Counted from the stretch's first letter, positions 1-8,732 are shown. The stretch is 64,000 nucleotides of DNA from Prosthecobacter debontii (GCA_945873125.1 CAMCBV010000001.1:62001-126000), one strand, 5' to 3'. Notes: generated by a model from the letters alone, not told the origin. Numbers and translations: made by a program.

Positions 1-1
1 C

Positions 2-829
2 AGAAAAGCCAATGTTCTGCATTTGATTGATAACCCGCATTTTGAACTGGTCAGGCATGATGTCACGGAGCCGTTTATGTTTGAGGTGGATCAGATTTTC
101 AACCTCGCTTGCCCCGCGTCTCCGCCGCACTACCAGCACAACCCGATCAAAACCACCAAGACCTCGGTTCTGGGCGCGATGCACTGCCTTGGCCTTGCGA
201 AAAGGATCGGTGCTCGGGTTTTTCAAGCGTCGACCTCTGAAGTTTATGGCGATCCTGAAATCCACCCGCAGACGGAGTCTTATAAGGGTTCGGTCAATCC
301 TATAGGTATTCGTGCCTGTTATGACGAAGGGAAGCGGGTTGCGGAGACCTTGTTTTTTGACTACCACCGCCAGCATGGGGTCGAAATCCGAGTCGCCCGG
401 ATTTTCAATACATACGGCCCGCGCATGTTGCCTGATGATGGTCGGGTGGTTTCCAATTTCATCGTTCAAGCTCTGCGTGGCGAGGATCTGACAATTTACG
501 GAGATGGCAGCCAGACGCGCTCTTTTTGCTACATGGATGATCTTTTAGAAGGATTTATTCGCTTGATGAATCATGACGAGATCACGGGTCCGGTCAATTT
601 GGGGAATCCCGGCGAATTTACCATGCTAGAGCTCGCTGACCGGATTCTTCAAAAAGTCGGAGGAAAATCAAAATTAGCGTTTCATCCCTTGCCGGGAGAC
701 GATCCAAAACAGCGCTGCCCTGATATCTCTCTGGCCATGAAAGAATTCGGCTGGCAGCCAAAAATAAGCCTCGATGAAGGGCTGGATTCGACCATTGGGT
801 ATTTCCGCAAATTGCTCGCTGAGTCATAA
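2..829 (+). CDS. UDP-glucuronate decarboxylase (UXS), 5' truncated
   Basis: NAD-dependent short-chain dehydrogenase/reductase-type enzyme that converts UDP-glucuronate to UDP-xylose in the cytoplasm for polysaccharide synthesis. The reading frame is open to the left window edge and 275 residues are visible; family members are about 310-320, so roughly 40 residues including the N-terminal glycine-rich NAD loop lie outside. Visible family marks are RHDVTEP near the new N-terminus, FNLACPASP, the catalytic serine region TSEVYGDP, the YDEGK catalytic Tyr/Lys pair, [11 protein letters not shown] and the nucleotide-sugar segment [11 protein letters not shown]. An internal TTG at position 23 is not the true start, because homologous sequence continues upstream of it. 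dTDP-glucose dehydratases share the fold, but the HDVTEP and [13 protein letters not shown] segments favour UXS. Confidence 0.9.
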   Translation, partial: RKANVLHLIDNPHFELVRHDVTEPFMFEVDQIFNLACPASPPHYQHNPIKTTKTSVLGAMHCLGLAKRIGARVFQASTSEVYGDPEIHPQTESYKGSVNPIGIRACYDEGKRVAETLFFDYHRQHGVEIRVARIFNTYGPRMLPDDGRVVSNFIVQALRGEDLTIYGDGSQTRSFCYMDDLLEGFIRLMNHDEITGPVNLGNPGEFTMLELADRILQKVGGKSKLAFHPLPGDDPKQRCPDISLAMKEFGWQPKISLDEGLDSTIGYFRKLLAES

Positions 830-899
830 ACCGAAATTTCCTCAGAAATTTCAGAAGATGCTGGAAACATCGAGTATCCATGGCTAGTCTGGATGATCT

Positions 900-1421
900 A
901 TGAAAACCCTCATTTTTCTAATCGTCATGGTATGCGGTTCGCATTCGGTATTTGCCGAAACTCCCTCGGAAAAGGCTGAGGCCTGGTATCAGAAAGGTCT
1001 GGCTGCGGAAAAATCCGGCGATCCTGGCACGGCCATTGCGGCTTATAAAACGGCACTTAAATTCCATGCAGGTCATGCAAAAGCCCGCTTTCAACTTGGA
1101 GAGGTGAAAATCAATGCCGGAAGCATCAAAGCTGATGCGGCGGAAGCGAAAATCGGTGGAGTCATGATTCCAGCCTATCAAATCGAGGATGCCTCGGTCC
1201 AGGAGGCGCTGGGATTGCTGGCTGCATTGATCGAGAAACAAACCAAAGAGGAAATAACTCCCAATTTTGTCGTCGAAGATCCCACCAAGAAGCTAACGGA
1301 TGCGAAGATCACAATGAATTTAAAGAATGTGCCGGTGAGCGCGATTCTGAAGTACATTCATGCCCAAACCCACACCAAGATTCGCTACGATGAACACGCC
1401 GTGGTGATTGTTGCTCGCTGA
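900..1421 (+). CDS. Secreted TPR plus STN/secretin-like domain protein
   Basis: Unnamed 173-residue exported protein. Residues 1-19 form a typical signal peptide ending in VFA before ETPSEK. Residues about 22-60 read as a single TPR-like helix pair (AWYQKGLAAEKSGDPGTAI). Residues about 88-173 resemble the small STN/secretin N-domain fold: 'IPAYQIEDASVQEALGLL' followed by 'MNLKNVPVSAILKYI' and a terminal 'RYDEHAVVIVAR'. Such domains occur at the start of secretins and TonB receptors, but here there is no barrel, so the protein is a free-standing periplasmic module. It lies 70 bases after the UXS gene on the same strand with no obvious functional link. The domain reading is by eye; the function is unknown. 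Confidence 0.65.
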   Translation: MKTLIFLIVMVCGSHSVFAETPSEKAEAWYQKGLAAEKSGDPGTAIAAYKTALKFHAGHAKARFQLGEVKINAGSIKADAAEAKIGGVMIPAYQIEDASVQEALGLLAALIEKQTKEEITPNFVVEDPTKKLTDAKITMNLKNVPVSAILKYIHAQTHTKIRYDEHAVVIVAR

Positions 1422-1497
1422 TCCATCCTTTGGGTTGTAGGAGAAAAAGATCTCAGTCAATCCTTCACGTTGATAGCGCTACTGAGCTGTTTTCCCA

Positions 1498-1536
1498 TAA
1501 AAAAAGCCGGTTTCAGTGAAGAGAACTGAAACCGGC
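1498..1536 (-). terminator. Rho-independent terminator of the azurin gene
   Basis: A 12-bp perfect stem (GCCGGTTTCAGT paired with ACTGAAACCGGC) with a 7-base loop lies 20 bases beyond the azurin stop codon. On the minus strand it is followed by a run of T. The adjacent plus-strand gene ends at 1421 and may share it, but the T-run is on the azurin side. Confidence 0.85.
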
Positions 1537-1556
1537 ACAGAGTATCCGAATCGAAG

Positions 1557-2003
1557 TTATTTGGCTTTGACCGTCATCACACCTTGCATGATGGCAAAAT
1601 GACCGGGAAAAGTGCAGACAAATGGATAGCTTCCGGCTGCTGGAGCGGTAAAGGTCACTTGATCGGCTTCGCCGCCACCCAATAATTTGGTGTGAGCGAC
1701 AATCAGTTTGGCAGATTCCGCATCGGTGGGGATGTATTGATTGTCTTTTGCTGGTGCGCATTTGCCGGCGAACGCGGGAATGACCGTGCCGGCTTTGAGA
1801 ATCACCACATTGTGTCCCATAGCCGCGGCAGGAAGCTGACCGATGTGCTTGAGCGATAACACCACTTTCTGACCTTCGGTGACTTCAAATGCTTTGATGT
1901 TGAACTGCATTTGGTCATTGGCGGTGATTTCGATCTTGGCATCTTCGGCGATCGCGAATTGGCAAAGAGCCGCTGATAACAAGGTGATTGCAAATTTTTT
2001 CAT
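1557..2003 (-). CDS. Azurin (type 1 blue copper protein)
   Basis: Periplasmic single-electron carrier of 148 residues. Residues 1-19 are a signal peptide (MKKFAITLLS...AIA). The four type 1 copper ligands are all present: His64 in MGHNVV, Cys130 in FVCTFPGH, His135 in PGH and Met139 in FAIMQG. The SYPFVCTFPGHFAIMQGVM block is the azurin C-terminal signature. Classical azurins carry a disulfide between two N-terminal-half cysteines; here the mature chain has only Cys82 besides the copper ligand, so that bridge is missing. The gene stands alone with its own terminator. The physiological partner (peroxidase, nitrite reductase, c-type cytochromes) cannot be told from the neighbourhood. Confidence 0.93.
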   Translation of the reverse strand: MKKFAITLLSAALCQFAIAEDAKIEITANDQMQFNIKAFEVTEGQKVVLSLKHIGQLPAAAMGHNVVILKAGTVIPAFAGKCAPAKDNQYIPTDAESAKLIVAHTKLLGGGEADQVTFTAPAAGSYPFVCTFPGHFAIMQGVMTVKAK

Positions 2004-2150
2004 GATGGTTTGGTTGTGAAATATAATCAGATTACGCCGAAAGGCTTAACCAGTTTTCAGGAAATCGCAACTTATCCATGCATTTTTTTGAAAAATCATG
2101 ATTTCCCTCTCGTATCGCCTTCCTTATCTGCTTTAATAAAAAGCAGGTGA

Positions 2151-2564
<414 letters not shown>

Positions 2565-2591
2565 TCCAACCCACGTTCAGTCCTTTTTGAA

Positions 2592-2625
2592 AACGTCATC
2601 CCGATAAGGGATGGCGTTTTTTTTT
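2592..2625 (+). terminator. Rho-independent terminator of glnB
   Basis: ACGTCATCCC pairs with GGGATGGCGT (one G-T wobble) around a GATAA loop and is followed directly by nine T residues, 28 bases after the glnB stop. With the sigma-54 promoter it defines glnB as a single-gene transcript. Confidence 0.9.
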
Positions 2626-2675
2626 AATTCAGAATCATGGTATTGCGGGAACTTCCAATCCCGTGATTCCACGTC

Positions 2676-3482
2676 TCATTCATCGTTTTTCAAATCAGAT
2701 AATTTTTCCGCACCTTGAATTTCCATGCGAGTCCACGGATTGGGTGCGGAAAGATTGGCCAATCTGACAAGAGAAGGTGAGATACCTGATGCTTCGAAGT
2801 TGTGCATGGAGCCAATGACAGCGGAGGGATCGAGATGGTTGAGGAAGCGATTGAGATATCCTTTGCCGATTTCAGCGCCGTTGCTTAGGCGGATCTCGAA
2901 GTGGAGGTGCGCGGGGTATTTTCCATTTGCGGTACCGACAGTACCGATGACCTCACCGCGTGCCACCAATTTGCTGGGCAAGACCTTGGATTGATTAAGG
3001 TGGGCATACAGGGTTTGGAGCGGTTGATCCTTTGAATCCCGATGGGCGAGAATGATGATTTTCCCCCAACCTGGCGCTGGCTCACCTGCATAGATGACCA
3101 GCCCGTCAGCTGCGGCATGAACAGGATCTCCGAGGTCGGTATTCATTCCGCCGATTCCATTGAGGTCGTCTCCGGTGTGATGCCCCTTGTAATCTTCGTT
3201 CATTTCCCAGAAAGGCTGGGCATTGTAAGTAAGAGCGCCGTTTTCCGATCCCAACGGAGGTTCCATGCTGGAAATTTTGGGAATCTGATTTGCCTGCCAT
3301 GCGGAAAGCATGAAGAAGCGCATGTCCGGCGCCTCGGATTCCGGCATGCCCGGAGGGGCGGAATGGTCTTGGAAGCCGACCAATTTCACCGGCGCAATCT
3401 TGGTCTGAGAACTGCGCCAGACGAGATACGTGACCATCCCAAAGGCAATCACCAAGGTAATGAGAAGGCGGACAGGTTTCAT
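2676..3482 (-). CDS. Membrane-anchored M23 (LytM-type) zinc peptidase
   Basis: Predicted periplasmic peptidoglycan endopeptidase of 268 residues with an uncleaved N-terminal membrane anchor (about residues 4-22). The M23 zinc site is complete: HHTGDD with His102 and Asp106 (HxGxD), and AHLHFE with His192/His194. YAHL (His161) is also conserved, and GWGKIIILAH is the usual beta-core. About 80 residues between anchor and catalytic domain have no recognisable domain. The gene follows pyrD with a 27-base gap on the same strand and may be co-transcribed. Degenerate LytM activators lack zinc ligands; this one keeps them, so it should be active. Confidence 0.87.
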   Translation of the reverse strand: MKPVRLLITLVIAFGMVTYLVWRSSQTKIAPVKLVGFQDHSAPPGMPESEAPDMRFFMLSAWQANQIPKISSMEPPLGSENGALTYNAQPFWEMNEDYKGHHTGDDLNGIGGMNTDLGDPVHAAADGLVIYAGEPAPGWGKIIILAHRDSKDQPLQTLYAHLNQSKVLPSKLVARGEVIGTVGTANGKYPAHLHFEIRLSNGAEIGKGYLNRFLNHLDPSAVIGSMHNFEASGISPSLVRLANLSAPNPWTRMEIQGAEKLSDLKNDE

Positions 3483-3509
3483 GGGCCGGTTGGGCGGGGT
3501 GTTGCGGAT

Positions 3510-4556
3510 TTATGGGTTGGCATGGCGGATGCAATCGGCCGCCACGAGTTCCCTAACCAGAGCTGGGCCTTGGTAGATGAAGGAAGTATAGATCTGGATG
3601 AGATCCGCTCCAAGTTTGAATTTGGCTGCGGCATCTTCTTTGGAGGAGATGCCGCCGACCCCGATCATCGGAATTTTACCCGAAAAGGCGGCAGCAAATG
3701 CGGCAAGGGTTTGGTTGGATTTTTCGAGCACGGGCAAGCCGGAAAGTCCACCGGCTTCGTTGGCCCATTTGTGACCGGAGACTTTTTCACGATCCAGCGT
3801 GGTGTTCGTTGCGATCAAGCCGTCGAGACCGCCATCAAGGAATGCTTTAGCGAGATCGGTGATCTGGGATTCGTTGAGATCGGGGGCGACCTTGAAAAGA
3901 ATCGGAACGTGCTTACCATGAATGCCAGCAAGTTTTTGTTGCTCGGCTTTGAGTATTTCCAACAGCCGTGCCGATGAATCGGCAGCTTGCAGATCACGCA
4001 ATCCCGGAGTGTTGGGTGAGGAGAGGTTGACAGCGATGTAATCAGCCACGGGATAGGCTTTTTTCAAGCACGCGAGGTAATCATCCGCAGCGTTTTCGTT
4101 AGGCGTGTCTTTGTTTTTTCCGATGTTGAAACCGATGATGCCGGCGAAGGAATGGTGAGCCCTAACATTGTCGACCCCTGCGTCGATGCCGGGATTATTG
4201 AAGCCCATGCGGTTGATGATCGCTTCGTGCGGGATGAGGCGGAACAGGCGCGGCTTTGGATTTCCGGCCTGGGGTCGGGGGGTGATCGTGCCGATCTCGA
4301 TGAAACCGAAGCCTAGGCGCCCGAGTGCATCGATCGTGTTGCCTTCTTTATCGAGGCCAGCGGCGAGGCCGATGCGGTTAGGAAATTTTAGACCCATGAG
4401 TTCGACTGGCTCTGCTTGTGGCAGCGGATCACAAAGGCTGTCGAGCAAGCCTGTTTTTTCGGCGACGCGTAAGCCCGCCATGCTGGCGTGGTGGGCGGTT
4501 TCAGCATCGAGGGCGAAAAGCAATTTGCGGGCGAGTGGGTAGGCGGCTTCGATCAT
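3510..4556 (-). CDS. pyrD: Dihydroorotate dehydrogenase (quinone), class 2
   Basis: Membrane-associated flavoenzyme that oxidises dihydroorotate to orotate with quinone, the fourth step of pyrimidine synthesis. The 348 residues match class 2 enzymes, including the N-terminal helical extension (about residues 1-45) that contacts the membrane. The FMN/substrate segments are AAGLDKEGNTIDALG (65-79), RMGFNNPG, FNIGKNKDTP and AVNLSSPNTPGLRDLQ with the catalytic serine. The C-terminal phosphate-binding glycine segment is IGVGGISS. The start ATG overlaps the stop of the upstream small gene in an ATGA, so translation is probably coupled. Confidence 0.96.
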   Translation of the reverse strand: MIEAAYPLARKLLFALDAETAHHASMAGLRVAEKTGLLDSLCDPLPQAEPVELMGLKFPNRIGLAAGLDKEGNTIDALGRLGFGFIEIGTITPRPQAGNPKPRLFRLIPHEAIINRMGFNNPGIDAGVDNVRAHHSFAGIIGFNIGKNKDTPNENAADDYLACLKKAYPVADYIAVNLSSPNTPGLRDLQAADSSARLLEILKAEQQKLAGIHGKHVPILFKVAPDLNESQITDLAKAFLDGGLDGLIATNTTLDREKVSGHKWANEAGGLSGLPVLEKSNQTLAAFAAAFSGKIPMIGVGGISSKEDAAAKFKLGADLIQIYTSFIYQGPALVRELVAADCIRHANP

Positions 4557-4915
4557 GGATTGGCTTGGTCGTATTCTTTAAGACGGTTGTAAAAATATAC
4601 ACTGGTGTTGACGAGAGTGCCGTCAGGCTTGCGAATCTGGTAGGGCTTGCCTGATGTAGATGATTTAGCTGCGATACTATCGATGAAATTTTCAGCGGTT
4701 TTGATTTTTTCATCAGCTTTGTCGAGTTTCATACGGAGGTGTGAACCGGCCTTATCCGGATCGTATTCCGTGCCATTGCGGATGAATTTGGCTCCTGTGA
4801 GTTTTTCTACGGAGCTGATCAGGTGCTCAATGCGGGCGTTTTCTCCAGCTTCTCGGGCTTCAGCAGCCAGCGGGATAACGCAGAGAAGCATCAATAAAAT
4901 AGTGCGAAACGGCAA
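4553..4915 (-). CDS. Small exported protein, DUF5329/YfeK-like
   Basis: About 120-residue exported protein that resembles the YfeK/DUF5329 family of unknown function. The mature part has IEHLISSVE, FIRNGTEYDPDKAGSHLRMK and SGKPYQIRKPDG, a pattern I associate with that family. The frame stays open to 5122, but everything upstream is translated palindromic repeat, so the true start must be inside. A TTG at 4915 gives a complete signal peptide (PFRTILLMLLCVIPLAAEA); the first in-frame ATG (4891) would leave a very short one. The repeat ends at this point, so the leader may have been remodelled by it. The stop overlaps the pyrD start (ATGA). Confidence 0.6.
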   Translation of the reverse strand: MPFRTILLMLLCVIPLAAEAREAGENARIEHLISSVEKLTGAKFIRNGTEYDPDKAGSHLRMKLDKADEKIKTAENFIDSIAAKSSTSGKPYQIRKPDGTLVNTSVYFYNRLKEYDQANP

Positions 4916-5102
4916 AAAGGAACCGCGATTTTTAATCGCGACCTCGAGAGAATTAGCTGCGGTTGATGAAGCGGAAGTAGACGCGATAGGAAATCGCGCG
5001 CCCTTTCGGTTGATATGGCGCTTGCAGACGCGATAGGAAATTGCGGTTCCTTTTGGTTGATATAGCCGTTTTAGGCGCCATAGGAAATCGCGGTTCCTTT
5101 CT
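4915..5102. repeat. Palindromic repeat module with three 47-bp internal units
   Basis: The outer arms AAAGGAACCGCGATTT (left) and its complement AAATCGCGGTTCCTTT (right end, about 5085-5100) bracket three copies of a 47-bp unit starting GACGCGATAGGAAAT (4980, 5027) or GGCGCCATAGGAAAT (5074). Unit copies differ by a few substitutions. Each unit carries its own GCGAT/ATCGC hairpin. This looks like a REPIN/MITE-type extragenic palindrome that expanded internally. It occupies the gap between the divergent DUF5329-like gene and the rRNA methyltransferase. Confidence 0.8.
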
Positions 5103-5163
5103 CTATTCATGTAGTCGAGCATAGATGAGGAATCGAGTTCGTCGAGTTTGAAGAAATGAACAA

Positions 5164-5256
5164 GAAAGGAACCGCGATTTCAAAATCGCGACCTAGAGAG
5201 AATTTCCGTGGTTGATAAGGCGGTTGCAGACGCGATAGGAAATCGCGGTTCCTTTC
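5164..5256. repeat. Compact 93-bp palindromic module of the same repeat family
   Basis: Perfect 17-bp terminal inverted repeats: GAAAGGAACCGCGATTT at 5164-5180 and its complement at 5240-5256. Inside are the hairpin GCGATTT-ca-AAATCGC and a single copy of the GACGCGATAGGAAATCGCG unit. It is the one-unit version of the module at 4915-5102; the two share the ACCT(C)GAGAGAATT and GGTTGAT segments. Confidence 0.85.
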
Positions 5257-5298
5257 TAGTTCCTTTCTTTGGCAAAATCGCTTAGCAGTCAGTCGCCT

Positions 5299-6525
5299 AT
5301 GCACAACCGTCCGCCCAAGAAATTCGTTCCCATCCCATTTACCTATCATCAGGAGATTGAGGTAAGGATTGATTCTTTGACGAATCTGGGTTCCGGCGTG
5401 GGGCGAGTGGACGGTTGGGTGGTATTTGTGCCGTATGCCTTGCCGGGCGAGTTGGTGCGGACGCGAATTTTCCGAAATGATAAAAATCATTCGCAGGGGG
5501 ATTTGGTCCGGATTTTGGAAAAATCGCCAGATCGGGTGGACCCGGGATGTCCGTTGTTTGGCGAATGCGGAGGTTGCCAGTATCAGCACCTCACTTACGA
5601 CAAGCAGCTGGAATGGAAGACGCGGCAGATTCGCGAGCTGCTCAAACACATGGCAGGCGAGGAGCGGGAGGTGAATTTCTGTGAGTCGTCCGAGCAGATA
5701 TGGAACTACCGTTCAAAAATCACACCCCATTTTGAAAAGCCCGTCGGTGGCGTAGTGAAGGAAATTGGTTTTTTGAAAGTGGGTCGGCGTAACGAATTGT
5801 TAGACGTCGTGAATTGTCCGATCGCGATGCGTGAGATCAATGAGGCCCTGCCGGAAGCACATGCCGAGATACGAGCTAATGGAAAATCTTTCAAACGTGG
5901 CGCAACGATCTTGTTGAGGGCGACAAACGGACGCGTCGAGCGTGATCCGAAAGCCATCGCGCGCGAGGAAGTTGACGGGATAAAATTTGACTTCGTCGCG
6001 GGAGAGTTTTTCCAAAACAATCCGTTTATCCTGAAAAAGTTCACGGGATACGTTGGTAAAAAAGCGTTAGCGGGTGGTGCGAAATATTTGGTCGATGCTT
6101 ATTGCGGCGCCGGGCTTTTCGGGCTGTGTCTGGCAGGGCGGTTCGAAAAAGTGATGGGCGTCGAGGTGAACGAGGCAGGTGCCCTTTGGGCGGCTAATAA
6201 CGTCGCTCTCAACGGCTTGAGCAACGTTACCATCCTGCAAGCGGATGCGGAGGCGATCTTTGGAAAGATCGACACTCCGGCAGCTGAAACCGTGGTGGTT
6301 ATCGACCCGCCTAGAAAAGGTTGCACCCCGGAATTTTTAGCGCAGCTCGTGGTCTTTGCGCCGGAGCGCGTGATCTATGTTTCTTGTGATCCAGCAACTC
6401 AGGTTCGCGATTATAAAATCCTTCGAGAAGCGGGATACACGCTTGAGGAAGTTCAGCCATTTGATCTTTTTCCTCACACCCGCCATGTCGAAAACGTGAT
6501 GGTGCTGGTTCGTAAGAAGGGCTGA
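5299..6525 (+). CDS. 23S rRNA (uracil-5-)-methyltransferase, RlmD/TrmA family
   Basis: SAM-dependent RNA m5U methyltransferase of 408 residues. The order is: N-terminal TRAM RNA-binding domain (about 18-75), four-cysteine iron-sulfur site C84-x5-C90-x2-C93 with Cys173 in VVNCPIA, central domain, then a Rossmann methyltransferase with AYCGAGLFGL (motif I), VIDPPRKGC (motif IV) and YVSCDPATQVRD, which carries the catalytic cysteine. FPHTRHVENVMVL closes the protein as in RlmD/RlmCD. I chose ATG 5299 over the upstream TTG at 5269 because only the ATG falls at the usual length. Which uracil it modifies cannot be told from sequence alone. Confidence 0.9.
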   Translation: MHNRPPKKFVPIPFTYHQEIEVRIDSLTNLGSGVGRVDGWVVFVPYALPGELVRTRIFRNDKNHSQGDLVRILEKSPDRVDPGCPLFGECGGCQYQHLTYDKQLEWKTRQIRELLKHMAGEEREVNFCESSEQIWNYRSKITPHFEKPVGGVVKEIGFLKVGRRNELLDVVNCPIAMREINEALPEAHAEIRANGKSFKRGATILLRATNGRVERDPKAIAREEVDGIKFDFVAGEFFQNNPFILKKFTGYVGKKALAGGAKYLVDAYCGAGLFGLCLAGRFEKVMGVEVNEAGALWAANNVALNGLSNVTILQADAEAIFGKIDTPAAETVVVIDPPRKGCTPEFLAQLVVFAPERVIYVSCDPATQVRDYKILREAGYTLEEVQPFDLFPHTRHVENVMVLVRKKG

Positions 6526-6580
6526 TGGGTTGATCGGGTTTTTTCTACAGAGAGTGAGAACAAGAGTCGGATTTTCAGAT

Positions 6581-6612
6581 AAAAAAGGGGCGAATCTCTT
6601 AGGATTCGCCCC
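6581..6612 (-). terminator. Terminator after the glycosyltransferase fusion gene
   Basis: GGGGCGAATC/GATTCGCCCC forms a 10-bp perfect stem with a 6-base loop. On the minus strand it is followed by six T residues, about 108 bases beyond the stop of the minus-strand fusion gene. The plus-strand side has only a weak GATTTTG tail, so any stop for the convergent methyltransferase gene would be weaker. Confidence 0.8.
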
Positions 6613-6719
6613 GATTTTGCTAACTACGCAGTCACTACTTCACACGCTCGTGTGTGTCTGATGCATGATAACTAGATGACTCGTTCTTGATTTGCAAAAT
6701 CGTCATCGTGACATTCTTG

Positions 6720-8627
6720 TCACACATCTTCGGATAAAAGGAAGTCTCTGTAGTGAATGAGTTCCATTCGTCCGTCGTGATGTTCGACGATGGCTGTCAT
6801 GCTTTCCACCCAGTCGCCGGAATTGAGGTAATGCACGTTGCCGATTTTCTTATCTTCAGGAGTATGAATATGGCCACAGATGATGCCATCGCATTGTTTG
6901 TGAAGCGCGAGCTCTTGGAGAAGAACTTCGTAATTATCGACAAAACTGACAGCGGATTTGACCCGCGCTTTGATTTTTTTACTCACAGAAAAGTATTCCT
7001 TTCCCCGCCATGCCCGCCAGTGGTTGTAGTAGCGGTTTACCTTCAGCAGTAAATCATAGCCCACTGCGCCAATTGACGCGAGCCACTTGTGATTGGTCGA
7101 AACGCTGTCGAATCCATCGCCATGCACAACGAAGTATCTGAGATGATTTGCTGAGGTATGAATGTATTCCTTGGTAAAGCGGATTTTGCCAAAAACGAGG
7201 GGAAGAAAGCGCTCGACTATCTCATCGTGATTGCCACGGAGATAGATGACCTCGGTATGGTCTTTCTCGGTCATTTTCAGAATTTTCCGAATGACACGGC
7301 TATGGCGTGAAAGCCATGCGGAACCGCGTTTTAATGCCCAACCATCAATGATATCTCCGTTGAGAACAAGTTTCTCACAAGTGATCATTTTAAGAAAATC
7401 GCCCACTTCGGTGGCCTTGCTATCAGGTGTGCCGAGGTGGATGTCGGAGATAAACACGGTGCGATAGGAAACTTTTTTCCGTTTCTTGGATCGCGCGAGA
7501 AGTGCTGTTGATACGGCCGTTTGCTCTACATGGCTTGAAATTTCACGCAAGTGCCCTTCGAATTTATCGACGACGTTGCTCCATCCTTGAGTAAGTGCGA
7601 TTTCACGGGCGGCAATGCGCAGCGCATGGTCGCGTCCGATCCCGAGAGCGGCCATGGCTTGTTTTCTGAAGCCTGCATCGTCGCCTTTTGGCGCCTTCAG
7701 GCCGTTCACACCATGCTTCATGAAATCGGCTGCTGCGGCGTAATCGTAGGCCACTGTCGTCAAGCCGCTTGCCATCGCTTCAAGCACAACATTTCCGAAA
7801 GTTTCGGTTTCGCTCGGAAAAAGCAAAATATCTGCTGATGCATAATGCCGTGCCAAGTCCTCGCCCGTTTGCACTCCGGAATAGCGCACCCAAGGATGCT
7901 TGGCTGAAAGCCTTTCACGCAGTGGACCATCGCCGACCATCACGCATTGTAAATCAGGGACCGAATCACGCATTTCGGTGAAGCATTGCATGGCGAGTTC
8001 CAAGTTCTTTTCCGCTGCTACGCGACCGACAACGATGGCCACCGGCGAGCTCGTGCTTGCGCCCCAGAAACTTCTTAGATTCTCACAGCGTTTGCTTGGA
8101 GAGAACAATTCCGTATCCACACCGCGACCCATCAGATGAACGTTCACAAAGCCTTCTGCACGTAGGTTCTCAACTAATTCATGTGAGGGCGCGAGGGTGC
8201 AGTTCGCGCGATCATGAAAACGCTTTAGGTAAGCCATCACCATTGGCTGGAAAGAGCCCAGGCTGTAACGCTTTACGTATTCGTGAAAATTGGTATGGAA
8301 ACCGGTCATCACTGGAATACCCAAAGTTCTCGCGGCCTTGACCGCGGATTTTCCAAGCGGGCTTTCCGTCGCGACGTAGATCGCGTCCGGCCTGCGCTTC
8401 ATCCAGCGCAGGCGAAGCATCAATGAAGCAGGGAGCCCGATGCGAACCTCCCGATACCCAGGCAGCGGAATGGAAGCGGCGATGGTTTCATCATCTCTGC
8501 CGTCACCCGTGCGTATGATATGAACTCGGTGATCGCGCTTGCGTAAACCATCCGTCAGTTGTCCAAGGGTCATCGCCACACCGTTCACATCTGGGGCGAA
8601 GGTATCCGTTACGATATCGATTTTCAT
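6720..8627 (-). CDS. Fusion: GT4 glycosyltransferase + LpxH-like metallophosphatase
   Basis: A 635-residue two-domain protein. Residues 1 to about 365 are a GT4/GT-B glycosyltransferase: DTFAPDVNGVAMTL at the N-terminus, MTGFHTNFHEY, VGRVAAEKNLE and the EX7E motif in PSETETFGNVVLEAM (Glu275, Glu283). A basic linker (KKRKK near 381-385) leads to a calcineurin-like phosphatase with SDIHLG (394-399), NGDIIDGW, RGNHDE, VHGDGFD and CGHIHTPE, the full metal-ligand set of UDP-2,3-diacylglucosamine hydrolase relatives. I use ATG 8627 because homology starts there; the frame continues 17 codons upstream. Both halves appear intact. A role in glycolipid or lipid A-related envelope synthesis is inferred; a glucose/mannose phospholipid transferase is an alternative for the first half. 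Confidence 0.85.
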   Translation of the reverse strand: MKIDIVTDTFAPDVNGVAMTLGQLTDGLRKRDHRVHIIRTGDGRDDETIAASIPLPGYREVRIGLPASLMLRLRWMKRRPDAIYVATESPLGKSAVKAARTLGIPVMTGFHTNFHEYVKRYSLGSFQPMVMAYLKRFHDRANCTLAPSHELVENLRAEGFVNVHLMGRGVDTELFSPSKRCENLRSFWGASTSSPVAIVVGRVAAEKNLELAMQCFTEMRDSVPDLQCVMVGDGPLRERLSAKHPWVRYSGVQTGEDLARHYASADILLFPSETETFGNVVLEAMASGLTTVAYDYAAAADFMKHGVNGLKAPKGDDAGFRKQAMAALGIGRDHALRIAAREIALTQGWSNVVDKFEGHLREISSHVEQTAVSTALLARSKKRKKVSYRTVFISDIHLGTPDSKATEVGDFLKMITCEKLVLNGDIIDGWALKRGSAWLSRHSRVIRKILKMTEKDHTEVIYLRGNHDEIVERFLPLVFGKIRFTKEYIHTSANHLRYFVVHGDGFDSVSTNHKWLASIGAVGYDLLLKVNRYYNHWRAWRGKEYFSVSKKIKARVKSAVSFVDNYEVLLQELALHKQCDGIICGHIHTPEDKKIGNVHYLNSGDWVESMTAIVEHHDGRMELIHYRDFLLSEDV

Positions 8628-8700
8628 AGAGTCGCAGGAAATGGCAGTCACTTCCCAGACATGAAAAAGCCTCCCCAAGCAGCGGAATACACTCTCGGTT

Positions 8701-8720
8701 AGGTGACGAATCCGTCACCT
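8701..8720. repeat. Short perfect inverted repeat after the feo operon
   Basis: AGGTGACG-AATC-CGTCACCT is a perfect 8-bp hairpin just downstream (minus strand) of the small Feo-associated gene. There is no T-run on either side, so it is a possible mRNA 3'-end stabiliser rather than a recognisable intrinsic terminator. Confidence 0.5.
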
Positions 8721-8732
8721 GACGGAATGGGC

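Noticed and set aside
3042..3977. 311-codon plus-strand open frame
   Set aside because: Lies antisense across the end of pyrD and most of the M23 peptidase gene, both of which have clear family motifs. No recognisable domain in the translation.
4980..5256. CRISPR array
   Set aside because: The 47-base periodic repeat has no unique spacers; units are adjacent and palindromic, flanked by inverted terminal repeats, and no cas genes are present.
5269..5298. Upstream TTG start for the rRNA methyltransferase
   Set aside because: Extends into the repeat-bordering sequence without family similarity; ATG 5299 gives the expected length.
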